Positions 44,343 through 53,458 of a stretch of 64,000 bases of DNA are shown in pieces. The DNA comes from Methylotenera oryzisoli_B (GTDB taxonomy: Bacteria > Pseudomonadota > Gammaproteobacteria > Burkholderiales > Methylophilaceae). The stretch lies in assembly GCA_965613685.1 (NCBI GenBank), contig OZ277031.1:930001-994000 (forward strand), given 5' to 3'. Both the position numbers and the translations under genes were made by a program. The notes under the pieces were generated by a model. That model was given only the letters and a program-made list of their open reading frames with translations. It ran no database searches and was not told where the DNA came from. Position 1 is the first letter of the stretch; each line of letters begins with the position of its first letter.

Positions 44343-45675
44343 CCCGCGGTGGGCCACCACGAAGATCGTGGCCATCGGCGCTGTATATTTCCACCTCAAC
44401 AAAATCACCAGGGGTCAAGCCTTCGGCATCCTCTAGATAGACCACGCCGTCTATTTCAGGCGCGTCGGCTTTAGTGCGGCCTATGGCTGCTATGTTGCCC
44501 ACCTCATCCGTGACCAACTCATCGACCAATACCGTCTGCATGCTGCCCACTTTGCTTTGCAATTTGGCAGCACTAATGCGCTCCTGCACTTCCATAAACC
44601 GGCTCAAGCGCTCTTGCTTTAACGCCTCTGGCACTTGATCCGGCAGCGCATTAGCTGCCGCCCCGTCCACAGCAGAATAAGCAAAGCAGCCGACGCGGTC
44701 TAACTGGGCTTCCTCTAAGAAATCCAACAGCAGTTGAAAGTCGTCTTCGGTCTCGCCTGGAAAGCCGGCAATAAAGGTACTGCGCACGGTAATGTCTGGG
44801 CAGATTTCACGCCATGCCTTGATGCGTGCCAAATTATTCTCGGCATGCGCCGGACGTTTCATGGCTTTTAGTATACGTGGGCTGGCATGCTGAAACGGCA
44901 CATCCAAATAAGGCAGAATTAAGCCATCCGCCATCAAGGGGATTACTTCGTCCACGTGCGGGTAAGGGTAAACGTAGTGCAAACGGGTCCACACGCCTAA
45001 ATCGCTCAAACTCTGACACAGTTCGGTCATGCGCGTTTTAACCGGTCTGCCGTTCCAAAAACCGGCGCGGTATTTGACGTCCACGCCATAAGCCGACGTG
45101 TCTTGCGATATGACTAAAATTTCCGAGACGCCGGCATTGACTAAGTTTTCCGCTTCGTTCAAAACCTCGCCTATCGGCCTGCTGACCAAATCGCCACGCA
45201 TACTGGGGATGATGCAAAAACTGCAGCGGTGGTTACAGCCTTCGGATATTTTCAAATAAGCATAATGGCTGGGCGTTAAGCGTATGCCTTGTGGTGGCAC
45301 CAAATCAACAAAGGGCTCATGCAATTTAGGCAAGTTGGCGTGCACCGCCGTCATCACTTCCTCTAGCGCATGCGGGCCGGTTACGGCTAAAACACTAGGG
45401 TGAGCCGCTTCCACCACGCCTTTTTTAGCGCCCAAACAACCGGTCACGATGACCTTGCCGTTCTTCGCTATGGCTTCACCAATGGCATCCAGCGATTCTT
45501 CCACCGCGCTATCAATAAACCCGCAGGTGTTGACCACCACCAAATCGGCCTCTTCGTAGCTGGAGGAAATAGCATAGCCTTCTGCACGTAATTGGGTGAG
45601 AATACGCTCTGCATCGGAGCCGGCTTTCGGGCAACCGAGTGAAACGAAGCCGACCTTAGGATTGGATAAACTCAT
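44335..45675 (-). CDS. rimO: Ribosomal protein S12 methylthiotransferase RimO
   Basis: 446-residue radical SAM enzyme adding a methylthio group to Asp89 of ribosomal protein S12. The N-terminal cluster domain has Cys15 in VSLGCPKAGSD and further Cys in NTCGFIDSA and TGCLG. The radical SAM motif is CNHRCSFC, and a TRAM domain ends the protein (about 380-446). I use the ATG at 45675; a GTG two codons upstream is possible. The usual family sequence CPKNLVDSE reads CPKAGSDAE here, a small local change. Confidence 0.94.
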   Translation of the reverse strand: MSLSNPKVGFVSLGCPKAGSDAERILTQLRAEGYAISSSYEEADLVVVNTCGFIDSAVEESLDAIGEAIAKNGKVIVTGCLGAKKGVVEAAHPSVLAVTGPHALEEVMTAVHANLPKLHEPFVDLVPPQGIRLTPSHYAYLKISEGCNHRCSFCIIPSMRGDLVSRPIGEVLNEAENLVNAGVSEILVISQDTSAYGVDVKYRAGFWNGRPVKTRMTELCQSLSDLGVWTRLHYVYPYPHVDEVIPLMADGLILPYLDVPFQHASPRILKAMKRPAHAENNLARIKAWREICPDITVRSTFIAGFPGETEDDFQLLLDFLEEAQLDRVGCFAYSAVDGAAANALPDQVPEALKQERLSRFMEVQERISAAKLQSKVGSMQTVLVDELVTDEVGNIAAIGRTKADAPEIDGVVYLEDAEGLTPGDFVEVEIYSADGHDLRGGPPRAN

Positions 45676-45709
45676 GAACACTTACCTATCGTTAATTTAA
45701 ATTTAATTT

Positions 45710-45937
45710 ATGTACATCATTGCCATCGCTTGGCTATACCTTGTTACCTTAATGGCCGCCACCGAAGCCAACATCATGGCCGGCTTGCTGACCTTTTTCT
45801 TTTACGGCCTCATGCCTTGCGCCTTGCTGTTGTGGTTACTAGGCGTCAAACACCGACGGCACATGCAAGCCAAAAAGGCCTTACTCCAAGACGACGTGAG
45901 CGACCCAAATGGTGGCGACACCAATCGAAATGAGTAA
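45710..45937 (+). CDS. Small conserved-looking membrane protein, 75 aa
   Basis: 75-residue protein with two hydrophobic segments (about 2-18 and 24-46) and a charged C-terminal tail. It resembles short uncharacterised membrane proteins I recall from other Betaproteobacteria (start MYIIAIAWLYL). It diverges from rimO by 34 bp, and its last 57 bp run antisense to the 3' end of the ZIP transporter gene. No function can be assigned. Confidence 0.62.
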   Translation: MYIIAIAWLYLVTLMAATEANIMAGLLTFFFYGLMPCALLLWLLGVKHRRHMQAKKALLQDDVSDPNGGDTNRNE

Positions 45938-46804
45938 AATTTGCGCCAACGTGGCTTTCAGTTCGGTGCGCTTGTGCAAACCTGGAATCAAATCGGCCAC
46001 TGCCACATAAAGCAAGCTGGATGCCGCCAAGGCTAATATGATGGGCACCCAGCTTTGCACGTATTGCAAGGCATAATAGGCCATCAACCCCCCGACTAAG
46101 GTCGCCACACTGGACACCAAATTAAAAATTAAGGCTTGTTTTTTGCTGTAGCCGGAATGCAGCAAAATTAAAAAATCCCCTACTTCCTGTGGAATTTCAT
46201 GGGCAATAATGGCCAAAGCCGTCACCACACCCAATTTAATGTCGGCGGTAAAGGCTGCGGCAATCAAAATGCCGTCTATGAAATTATGAAAGGTGTCGCC
46301 TATCATGATCATCAAGCCACTGCGGCCACTGTCGTGGCTGTGCAGATGGCCATGACTGAGCAAGGCAGAGGCCGGAGCTTGCGGCGCAACCGCCTTGTAT
46401 TTCGCACCCGCGTTTGGCGTGTTTAGTTGTGCAATATTGGTTTGCGTGGCATTAAGCCCATGGCCAGATGGGCAATCCTGCTCACTGTGCAGGGCGTGCA
46501 CTTCGCAGTGATCACCGTGACAATGCCGCCATATCACCAATTTTTCCAATACAAAAAACAGCAACAAACCCAGCAGCAAGGTGGCCGATACCGTTTCCAC
46601 GTTGCCAGCCAGACTAAAGGCATGCGGTAAGATTTCTAAAAAAACCGCTCCCAGCATGGCGCCTATGGCATAACTGACCAACATGGGCACCCAAGTTGGG
46701 CGCAAACTAAGAGCGAACAAAGCCGCCAGCGCCACGCTAAGTAGGCCACCTAAAAAAGTGAAGCCGACGATGTAACTCAAGCTAGTGTAATCAGAAAAAT
46801 GCAT
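45881..46804 (-). CDS. ZIP family metal transporter
   Basis: 307-residue inner membrane transporter for zinc or related divalent metals. About eight membrane segments; TM4 GDTFHNFIDGILIAAAF and TM5 HEIPQEVGDFLILLHSG carry the metal-binding His/Glu residues of the family. The cytoplasmic loop between TM3 and TM4 is long and His-rich (HCHGDHCEVHALHSE and HGHLHSHDSG), a likely metal sensor or store. Monocistronic by position; its 3' end overlaps the small membrane protein gene. Confidence 0.92.
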   Translation of the reverse strand: MHFSDYTSLSYIVGFTFLGGLLSVALAALFALSLRPTWVPMLVSYAIGAMLGAVFLEILPHAFSLAGNVETVSATLLLGLLLFFVLEKLVIWRHCHGDHCEVHALHSEQDCPSGHGLNATQTNIAQLNTPNAGAKYKAVAPQAPASALLSHGHLHSHDSGRSGLMIMIGDTFHNFIDGILIAAAFTADIKLGVVTALAIIAHEIPQEVGDFLILLHSGYSKKQALIFNLVSSVATLVGGLMAYYALQYVQSWVPIILALAASSLLYVAVADLIPGLHKRTELKATLAQILLISIGVATIWVAHVVLE

Positions 46805-46904
46805 GGGCTAATAACCAGTATTAAAAACTAGGCACAAACGGCGCTAGCATGGTCGCATTATAGTTTAGAAATGCCGGCTTCACTGCGCAAATTACAAGGA
46901 GCAA

Positions 46905-47648
46905 TCAAGCATTCATCCAAATCAAACTGGCCATGCGGCCAGTCACGGCTTCGCGCCGGTATGAAAAAAAGTGCTGCGCATCGCTGTAGGTGCAAAATGC
47001 CTGATCGATGCCGCCACCGTAAATTTGGCTCACGCCCAGCGCATTTAAACGTTGCTGGGCAAGCACATACAAATTAGCCAGCCATTTATCGGCATGCGGC
47101 TTAAATGCCAGTGCGGCTTGCCCATCGTGCTGCATGAATTGCGCCCGCACTTCATGACCCACCTCAAAAGCATTGGGTCCAATAGCCGGGCCCAGCCAAG
47201 CCAATATTTCACTGGGGGCAACAGCCATCTTAGCTACCGCCGCCTCTATTACCCCATCACAAAGTCCCCGCCAGCCCGCATGCACAGCCGACACCACCGT
47301 GCCGGCACGATCACACAGCAACACCGGCAAACAATCTGCCGTCATGGTCACGCACACCAACTGGGCTTGCCGGGTATACGAGGCATCGGCATCCGGCACA
47401 CCCTGCACCAAAGCCGCATCCAGCACGGTCACGCCATGCACTTGATTTAGCCAAACCGGCACACTGGGTAACACAGCCCGCAACACTTGGCGGTTTTGAC
47501 TAACGCAGGCGTCGTCGTCTTTGACGTGCATGGCTAAATTGAGGCTGGCATACGGCGCCACACTGAGTCCACCTTGCCTAGTGGTTTGCAGGGCCTGCAC
47601 ATTGGCCGGGGCCGGCCAACTGGGTTGAATCGCATTTATGGCCAACAA
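46905..47648 (-). CDS. pgeF: Peptidoglycan editing factor PgeF / multicopper polyphenol oxidase family (YfiH)
   Basis: 247-residue member of the YfiH/DUF152 family. Core motifs are NQVHGVTV, TADCLPVLL and HAGWRGL, whose His and Cys residues bind metal. Relatives have been described as laccase-like or purine nucleoside enzymes, and E. coli PgeF removes wrongly built peptidoglycan precursors. The only reasonable start is TTG at 47648, 3 bp after the rluD stop; rluD-pgeF is a conserved pair. Confidence 0.92.
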   Translation of the reverse strand: MLAINAIQPSWPAPANVQALQTTRQGGLSVAPYASLNLAMHVKDDDACVSQNRQVLRAVLPSVPVWLNQVHGVTVLDAALVQGVPDADASYTRQAQLVCVTMTADCLPVLLCDRAGTVVSAVHAGWRGLCDGVIEAAVAKMAVAPSEILAWLGPAIGPNAFEVGHEVRAQFMQHDGQAALAFKPHADKWLANLYVLAQQRLNALGVSQIYGGGIDQAFCTYSDAQHFFSYRREAVTGRMASLIWMNA

Positions 47649-47651
47649 GGC

Positions 47652-48770
47652 TTAGTCCTCATCATCCAATGCTAGATCATCGTCATCATCATCAAATTCA
47701 TCGTCTTCGTAATCTTCATCGGCGAGGTAAGGCTCGGTTTGCAAGCCGCCGAAATCAAACGCCTCTTCATCCTCATCGCGCGGGTCTTCATGACGCATGG
47801 CTTCCAACAGGGCTTTCATGTCATCGGGCAACTCGATTTGCCACTCGACAAATTCATTGCTTGCCGGGTGCAATAGACCTAGCTTGATGGCATGCAACGC
47901 TTGCCGCTTAAACTGACTGACGGCTTCGCGCAAGGTCTGTGTCATGGCCCGTATCGGCACGATGCCACGAAAACCGTAAACCGGATCGCCGACGATGGGG
48001 GCTTTTAAATACTGCATGTGCACGCGGATTTGATGGGTACGGCCGGTTTCCAAATTGCAACGCATATAGGTTTGCACAGAGAAACGCTCCAGCATTTCGT
48101 AGCGAGTAATGGCCGGCTTGCCGGCGCGGTTAATCGCCATCTTGGTGCGCGACCTCGGGTCACGGCCTATGGGTTGATCTATCATGCCATTGCGCCAAAT
48201 CTGCCCCCAGACGATGGCTCGGTATTCACGTTTAACCGTGCGCGCTTGCAATTGCCGCACTAAGTTAGTTTGTGCGGCCAAGGTCTTAGCTACCACCAAC
48301 AGGCCACTGGTGTCTTTGTCTAGCCTGTGCACGATACCCGCACGGGGCAAGTCTTTTAATTCGGGCGCATGGAAAAGCAAGGCATTTAACAACGTGCCGG
48401 TCCAATTGCCGGCGGCAGGATGGACCACCATGCCAGCCGGCTTATTGATCACCAAGATATGCTGATCTTCAAAGACGATATTCAGCGGAATATTTTCTGC
48501 TTGAAACGCCTGCTGCTCAGGCTTGATTTGCACCTGCACCACCACGGCCTCGCCACCCCATACCTTGGTCTTAGACGTGCTGGCCAATCCTGCCACCGTG
48601 ACCAAGCCGTCTTTAATCCAGGCTTGCAGCCTAGATCGGGAATGCTCAGGCAGCAACCGTTGCAATGCCACGTCCAAGCGCAAGCCCCCTAGGTCGTTAG
48701 GGATAGTCAGCGTTAAGGCGTGATTTAGGGAGTCTGTATTACTAAGAGTAGCTTGAGTGGTGTCTGTCAT
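47652..48770 (-). CDS. rluD: 23S rRNA pseudouridine synthase RluD
   Basis: 372-residue synthase for pseudouridines 1911/1915/1917 in helix 69 of 23S rRNA. N-terminal S4 domain (about 28-90, LDVALQRLLPEHSRSRLQAW), catalytic motif HRLDKDTSGLLVVAK with the essential Asp, and the RTHQIRVHM block. The last ~45 residues form a highly acidic tail (DEDEEAFDFG, then a run of Asp near the end), absent from E. coli RluD (326 aa). The tail is encoded by GAT/GAC repeats. Divergent from bamD. Confidence 0.94.
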   Translation of the reverse strand: MTDTTQATLSNTDSLNHALTLTIPNDLGGLRLDVALQRLLPEHSRSRLQAWIKDGLVTVAGLASTSKTKVWGGEAVVVQVQIKPEQQAFQAENIPLNIVFEDQHILVINKPAGMVVHPAAGNWTGTLLNALLFHAPELKDLPRAGIVHRLDKDTSGLLVVAKTLAAQTNLVRQLQARTVKREYRAIVWGQIWRNGMIDQPIGRDPRSRTKMAINRAGKPAITRYEMLERFSVQTYMRCNLETGRTHQIRVHMQYLKAPIVGDPVYGFRGIVPIRAMTQTLREAVSQFKRQALHAIKLGLLHPASNEFVEWQIELPDDMKALLEAMRHEDPRDEDEEAFDFGGLQTEPYLADEDYEDDEFDDDDDDLALDDED

Positions 48771-48780
48771 CGGGTATAAT
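48753..48780 (+). promoter_or_regulatory. bamD promoter
   Basis: TTGAGT (48753-48758), 16 bp, then a perfect TATAAT (48775-48780), 30 bp before the bamD ATG. It overlaps the first codons of the divergent rluD. Confidence 0.6.
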
Positions 48781-48809
48781 TGTGCATCATTCTTAAAGGT
48801 CGTTTCAGC

Positions 48810-49613
48810 ATGAAGTATATCTTAGTTTTTATGTTTGCTTTGTTACTCAATGCTTGCGCTATCTTCGGCGACCCCACTGAACTCGATGACACCAAAGGCT
48901 GGACAGCAGAGCGCATCTACGCCGAAGGCCAAGCCAAAATGTTTGATAAAGATTACGAGAAAGCCATCGTCTACTTTGGCAAACTGGAATCGCGCTACCC
49001 CAATGGCCGCTATGCCACCCAAGCGCAACTGGAAACGGCCTACGCCCATTTTAAAAAACAAGACCCGATATTGTGTGTGGCCGCGGCAGACCGCTTTATC
49101 AAACTGCACCCGAATCACCCTAACGTTGATTACGCGTATTACCTAAAAGGCTTGGCTGTCTTTAACGAACGCGGCTTTATTGAAAAAACCACCGAGCAGC
49201 AAATTAGCGATCGCGACCCACGTGGTTTACGCGACTCGTTTACCAGCTTTAAAGAATTGGTGACACGCTACCCTAACAGCAAATACGCTAAAGACGCCAC
49301 GCAGCGCATGGTCTACCTGGCCAACAGCTTGTCCGATCACGAATTGCACGTGGCGCGTTATTACATGAAGCGGCATGCCTATTTAGCCGCAGTGAACCGC
49401 TGCAAATACGTATTGGAATACTTCCCACAATCGCCCGGCGTGGAGCAAGCCTTGGTGATCATGATTAGCGCTTACGATTTATTGAGCCTAGATGACCTGA
49501 AGAACGACACCTTGCGCATCTTAAAAACCAATTACCCCAACAGTGAAATGTTTGGCAAAAACTTCACCCAAGACGAACGGGTGTGGTGGAAATTCTGGGA
49601 AAGCCTCTACTAA
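48810..49613 (+). CDS. bamD: Outer membrane protein assembly factor BamD
   Basis: 267-residue lipoprotein of the BAM complex, essential for inserting beta-barrel proteins. The signal ends LLLNAC with Cys16. TPR-like repeats follow (YAEGQAKMFDKDYEKAIVYF; SRYPNGRYATQAQLETAYA). I take the ATG at 48810, with AAAGG upstream and a correct signal peptide; an upstream TTG would spoil the signal. Its partner BamB is encoded 2.7 kb away on the other strand. Confidence 0.95.
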   Translation: MKYILVFMFALLLNACAIFGDPTELDDTKGWTAERIYAEGQAKMFDKDYEKAIVYFGKLESRYPNGRYATQAQLETAYAHFKKQDPILCVAAADRFIKLHPNHPNVDYAYYLKGLAVFNERGFIEKTTEQQISDRDPRGLRDSFTSFKELVTRYPNSKYAKDATQRMVYLANSLSDHELHVARYYMKRHAYLAAVNRCKYVLEYFPQSPGVEQALVIMISAYDLLSLDDLKNDTLRILKTNYPNSEMFGKNFTQDERVWWKFWESLY

Positions 49614-49630
49614 CAACAGCGCCTAGGATC

Positions 49631-49957
49631 ATGAATTTTTTCAACAAATTGCCAGGCCACACCCAGACACCGTCTGGCTACGAATGGCTAGTATTGAAAA
49701 AAATACCTCGCATTTTTCTGATTTGCACCGCCCTACCCTGCGCCGTCATGCTGACTATTTACCTCAGCAATGCCAGCATCAACCGCGATCAAGAACAAGT
49801 GATGTATTTATGCTTAGGCCTGCTGTTCACGGCTTGGTTTTTTATAGGCGCGGTCGCCATAGGTTGCGTCGTGGTGATGATCATGAAAGGGCCGGCTTAC
49901 GTGGCTGACCCATACGAACTACCTGAAGAAAACAATACGCTAGAGCCGAGGCCCTAA
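49631..49957 (+). CDS. Small membrane protein, 108 aa, unknown
   Basis: 108-residue protein with two clear hydrophobic segments (about 29-46 and 60-85), a polar N-terminus and a Glu/Pro-rich tail. No recognised family. It starts at the ATG at 49631, 17 bp after bamD, so it is probably co-transcribed. Its position behind bamD hints at an envelope role, but no more can be said. Confidence 0.65.
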   Translation: MNFFNKLPGHTQTPSGYEWLVLKKIPRIFLICTALPCAVMLTIYLSNASINRDQEQVMYLCLGLLFTAWFFIGAVAIGCVVVMIMKGPAYVADPYELPEENNTLEPRP

Positions 49958-49994
49958 GCCCATACCTTACCCTAACAAAGCAAGGCCCAGCCTA

Positions 49995-51449
49995 TCAGCG
50001 TTTTTTAGCGCCGCGGTCTTTATCTTCCACGGCTTTTTTAGCTTTCAACTCAGCACGGTGCGCGGTTTTGCGTCTACGCATGCTAACGATGCCCTCACCC
50101 GGTTTGCGCTTGTCTTCGTCCTCAGCAAACGGGTTGCTGCCTTGTTTGTATTGCACGCGCAGTGGTGTGCCGGACAATTGAAAGGTACGGCGGAAGGTTT
50201 TTTCTAAGAAGCGCGTGTAGGCATCCTTGACCCCATCCACATGGTTGCCGTGTATCACGACGATAGGCGGATTACTGCCGCCTTGATGGGCATAGCGCAA
50301 TTTAGGGCGTATGCCTTTGCTAATAGGCGGCTGGTGTTGTTGCAATGCGTCTATCAAAACGCGGGTTAGTTGCGGGGTGGCCAATTTAGCAAAGGCGGCT
50401 TTAAACGCAATGTCCACCGATTTAAATAACTCCGGCAGGCCTTTTTTACGTAAGGCAGAAATGTAATGAAACTCGGCGAAATCCAAGAACATTAATTTTC
50501 TATCGATTTCCCGCTTCACCCAATCGCGCTCTTCTTCTTTTAAGCCATCCCATTTATTGATCGCCACCACCAAGGCACGACCGGCATCCAATATGTAGGC
50601 GGCAACGTGGGCATCTTGTTCCGTGATGCCTTCTTGCGCATCAACCACCAAAATCACCACGTTGGCCTCTTCTATCGACTGTATGGTTTTAATCACCGAA
50701 AACTTTTCTATGGCCTCTAACACGCGACCGCGTTTACGCACACCGGCGGTATCGATTAAGGTGTAGTGCTTGCCATTTTTTTCTAGATCTATGGAAATCG
50801 AATCGCGCGTGGTACCAGGCTCATCAAATGCAATGACCCGATCTTCACCCAACAAGGCATTGACCAGCGTGGATTTACCCACATTAGGCCGGCCGACTAT
50901 GGCCACCTTAGGGATTCTGTCTTCGTTTTGATCCAGCTCAGGCTCGTCTTCTTCCAGTTGAAAGCTTTCCAAGGCTAAGTCTATGATGTCTTTAACGCCC
51001 TCACCGTGCGCCGAGGAAATGGACAGCGGGTCGCCTAGACCCAACTCATGGAATTCGGCGCTGACCACGGCCTTGTTCATGCCTTCGGTTTTATTCACCG
51101 CCAATAACACTGGGCATTTGCAACGGCGTAAACGGTTGGCGATTTCCATGTCTTGCGGGGTGGCACCTTGCCTACCGTCCACGATAAATAGAATCACATC
51201 GGCTTCGTCTATGGCCAACAGGGTTTGCACGGCCATGGCTTTCAGGATGCCACTGTCGGTATTGGGCTCAAAGCCGCCTGTGTCCACCACTAAATACGGC
51301 TGACTGGCGCCCACGCCACGGCCATAATGCCTATCCCGAGTTAAACCGGGCAGGTCCGCGACCAAGGCATCACGGCTTTTGGTTAAGCGATTAAATAAGG
51401 TGGATTTGCCGACATTAGGTCGGCCAACCAATACTAAGGTAGGTAACAT
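49995..51449 (-). CDS. der: Ribosome biogenesis GTPase Der (EngA)
   Basis: 484-residue essential GTPase for 50S assembly with two tandem G domains. The first P-loop is GRPNVGKSTLFNRL (from residue 8), the second GRPNVGKSTLVNALLG, and a KH-like domain follows (about 360-445). The C-terminal tail is very basic (RRRKTAHRAELKAKKA). It is 60 bp downstream of bamB in the usual yfgM-bamB-der order; a small inverted repeat lies between them. Confidence 0.97.
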   Translation of the reverse strand: MLPTLVLVGRPNVGKSTLFNRLTKSRDALVADLPGLTRDRHYGRGVGASQPYLVVDTGGFEPNTDSGILKAMAVQTLLAIDEADVILFIVDGRQGATPQDMEIANRLRRCKCPVLLAVNKTEGMNKAVVSAEFHELGLGDPLSISSAHGEGVKDIIDLALESFQLEEDEPELDQNEDRIPKVAIVGRPNVGKSTLVNALLGEDRVIAFDEPGTTRDSISIDLEKNGKHYTLIDTAGVRKRGRVLEAIEKFSVIKTIQSIEEANVVILVVDAQEGITEQDAHVAAYILDAGRALVVAINKWDGLKEEERDWVKREIDRKLMFLDFAEFHYISALRKKGLPELFKSVDIAFKAAFAKLATPQLTRVLIDALQQHQPPISKGIRPKLRYAHQGGSNPPIVVIHGNHVDGVKDAYTRFLEKTFRRTFQLSGTPLRVQYKQGSNPFAEDEDKRKPGEGIVSMRRRKTAHRAELKAKKAVEDKDRGAKKR

Positions 51450-51483
51450 GCAACTCTTCTATGTGGATACTGTGACGACAAAC

Positions 51484-51503
51484 TGGCCGATATTAAACGG
51501 CCA
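51484..51503. repeat. Small inverted repeat between bamB and der
   Basis: TGGCCG (51484-51489) pairs with CGGCCA (51498-51503), 8 nt loop. On the plus strand a TTATTATTATTT stretch follows, but transcription here is on the minus strand, where no T run follows. It may slow transcription or process the mRNA. Confidence 0.35.
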
Positions 51504-51509
51504 TTATTA

Positions 51510-52694
51510 TTATTTAACTTGGATGGCATAAAGCCCGCCATCTCGCGTTTGTGCGATGAGGCTGTTGCTGCTTAACAAGGCCATTTTAGGCATGACCGCG
51601 CTGCTGCCTACTTGCAGTCTAGAGGCGAGCGCACCGTCATCACGGTTTAAGAAATGCACGTAGCCATCCAAATCCCCAACTGCAACCAAGCCACCCATGG
51701 CTAGAGGTAAAGTTAATTTGCGGTTTTTTAATACCGCTTGGCGCCAAAAGGATTTGCCCGTGGTGTAATCCAAGGCATAGACCGCACCCGCGGCATGAGC
51801 CAGGTAAATGCGCCCGTCTTCCATGCTTAATCCGGTCAAGCTGGAGATGTCTCTATTCCACACAATGCGACCGCTCATGCGATCCACCGCGGCTATTTTG
51901 CCTTGGTAGGCGACCGCATACACCAATGGCCCTTCAACCACAGGCAAGCTGGTGATGTCAGCAATGCGCTCTATTTCGGTGACGCCTTTAGGCTGTGCCA
52001 CCGAGGCTTCCCAGAGCATCTTGCCGTTGTCGGCACGCAGCGCGACCAGCTTGCCGCCACCGAAACCAGCATAAACGGCACCACCGTCTACAATCACGCC
52101 AACTGAACTGCGTAAGGTCAACGCTGGACCAGTGCGATCGTATACCCATTTACGCGTGCCGTCGTTGGCATTCAGGCCGTAGATATGGTTATCGCCACTG
52201 CGAGCAATGACTAAACCATCGAAATACTTAGGCGCACTCAAGACCTCGCTGCTTAACTTAGCCTTCCATAAAAACTTACCGGCTATGTCGTAGGCATAAA
52301 CCCAACCTTTTTGTGTGCCGACCATGACTAAACTGCCGCCGACTCCGACGCCACCGGATAACACTTCAGCGCTGTTGACCCGCCATTCTTGCTTACCGCT
52401 GACGGCATCAATTTTGGCTATTTCACCCTTGCTGCTAGCGGCATAGACATAACCTGCGTCGACCACTGGGGCAAAATCAAAATCCTCGGACTCACTGAGC
52501 TTGGCTTGCCACAATACTTTACTAGCGTTTACTGACTTAAATTCCACCAAGGGATCCGGCGCATCGGCAGGCACTCGACCAAACAAGGTGTCCGTCAAAT
52601 TGTCTTTAACGTCACCTATCACACTGCAAGCGCTGAGCAATAACAAACTGAGCGCCATTAGACAGGTGATTTTTTTGGAAAATAGTGAGAACAA
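51510..52694 (-). CDS. bamB: Outer membrane protein assembly factor BamB
   Basis: 394-residue lipoprotein with an eight-bladed PQQ-type beta-propeller that assists BamA. The signal (KKITCLMALSLLLLSAC) gives Cys23 as lipid site. Repeats such as GWVYAYDIAGKFLWKAKL and HIYGLNANDGTRKW show the propeller. A TTG at 52694 is the likely start, since the first ATG (codon 13) would remove the positive residues needed for export. It follows yfgM by 41 bp. Confidence 0.94.
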   Translation of the reverse strand: MFSLFSKKITCLMALSLLLLSACSVIGDVKDNLTDTLFGRVPADAPDPLVEFKSVNASKVLWQAKLSESEDFDFAPVVDAGYVYAASSKGEIAKIDAVSGKQEWRVNSAEVLSGGVGVGGSLVMVGTQKGWVYAYDIAGKFLWKAKLSSEVLSAPKYFDGLVIARSGDNHIYGLNANDGTRKWVYDRTGPALTLRSSVGVIVDGGAVYAGFGGGKLVALRADNGKMLWEASVAQPKGVTEIERIADITSLPVVEGPLVYAVAYQGKIAAVDRMSGRIVWNRDISSLTGLSMEDGRIYLAHAAGAVYALDYTTGKSFWRQAVLKNRKLTLPLAMGGLVAVGDLDGYVHFLNRDDGALASRLQVGSSAVMPKMALLSSNSLIAQTRDGGLYAIQVK

Positions 52695-52735
52695 GGCAGT
52701 ACCCCAGCTTTTATTTAATAAGACTTAAGCTTCAC

Positions 52736-53359
52736 TTAAGCCAATGATTCGAGTTTCTTTTGCGTCAATGCGCGCACTTTTCCAGCCGGATCCAATTTAT
52801 CCAAGGCCTCTTGGTAAGCGGCTTTGGCCTCGGCATTTTTACCTAATGCGGCTAAGACATCGCCTTTTAAATCGGCAAACAAACCATCAAATCCGGCATC
52901 GTGGGATTTATTTAACAATGCCAAGGCGCCGTTTAGGTCTTTTTCTTCGAACAATATACTGGCCAATTGCAAATTAGCCAAGGCCTCCACACTGGCTTCG
53001 CTGGCATGTTTGGCCGCCCATTCTAATTGGGCTTTAGCACTGGCCACTTGCTTGGCTTGGTAATTGGCTTTAGCCGCCATCAAGGCCGCACGACCAGCGT
53101 ACGGTGTACCGCTGTAATCTTCCATTAAACTGGCTGATTTTGCCAATAGGGTTTTTAGGTCTCTAGGATCCGTCACCACCAACTCTTGGTATAAGCTCGA
53201 ACCGGCCACAGACTGTTTATATTGGTAGTAATGCCATGCCTGATAAGCAGCGTAGGCAACTAACAAGGCAATAAAAACACGGCTGATTAAGGTGCCGTGC
53301 TGTTTCCACCAAGCTTTAAATTCGTCTAATTGTTCTTGCTCTTCTAAATCGTATGCCAT
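52736..53359 (-). CDS. yfgM: YfgM family TPR protein (SecYEG ancillary)
   Basis: 207-residue protein with a short cytoplasmic N-terminus (MAYDLEEQEQLDEFKAWWKQ), one membrane segment (about 23-42) and a periplasmic TPR-like domain. E. coli YfgM binds SecYEG and the chaperone PpiD. In most related genomes hisS lies directly upstream; here two ABC ATPase genes stand between. The 99 bp upstream gap holds a tandem repeat. Confidence 0.92.
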   Translation of the reverse strand: MAYDLEEQEQLDEFKAWWKQHGTLISRVFIALLVAYAAYQAWHYYQYKQSVAGSSLYQELVVTDPRDLKTLLAKSASLMEDYSGTPYAGRAALMAAKANYQAKQVASAKAQLEWAAKHASEASVEALANLQLASILFEEKDLNGALALLNKSHDAGFDGLFADLKGDVLAALGKNAEAKAAYQEALDKLDPAGKVRALTQKKLESLA

Positions 53360-53378
53360 ACTTTTTCCTAAGCTAATT

Positions 53379-53408
53379 TAATTCAGGTTTATCTAATTCA
53401 GGTATATC
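53379..53408. repeat. Two tandem copies of a 15 bp repeat upstream of yfgM
   Basis: TAATTCAGGTTTATC (53379-53393) is followed directly by TAATTCAGGTATATC (53394-53408), one mismatch. They lie 20 bp upstream of the yfgM ATG on the minus strand, in its probable promoter or leader. Confidence 0.7.
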
Positions 53409-53458
53409 TAAAGCTATGTTTTATTAACACTACGTTTAATCAATCCGTTCAACTGCCA

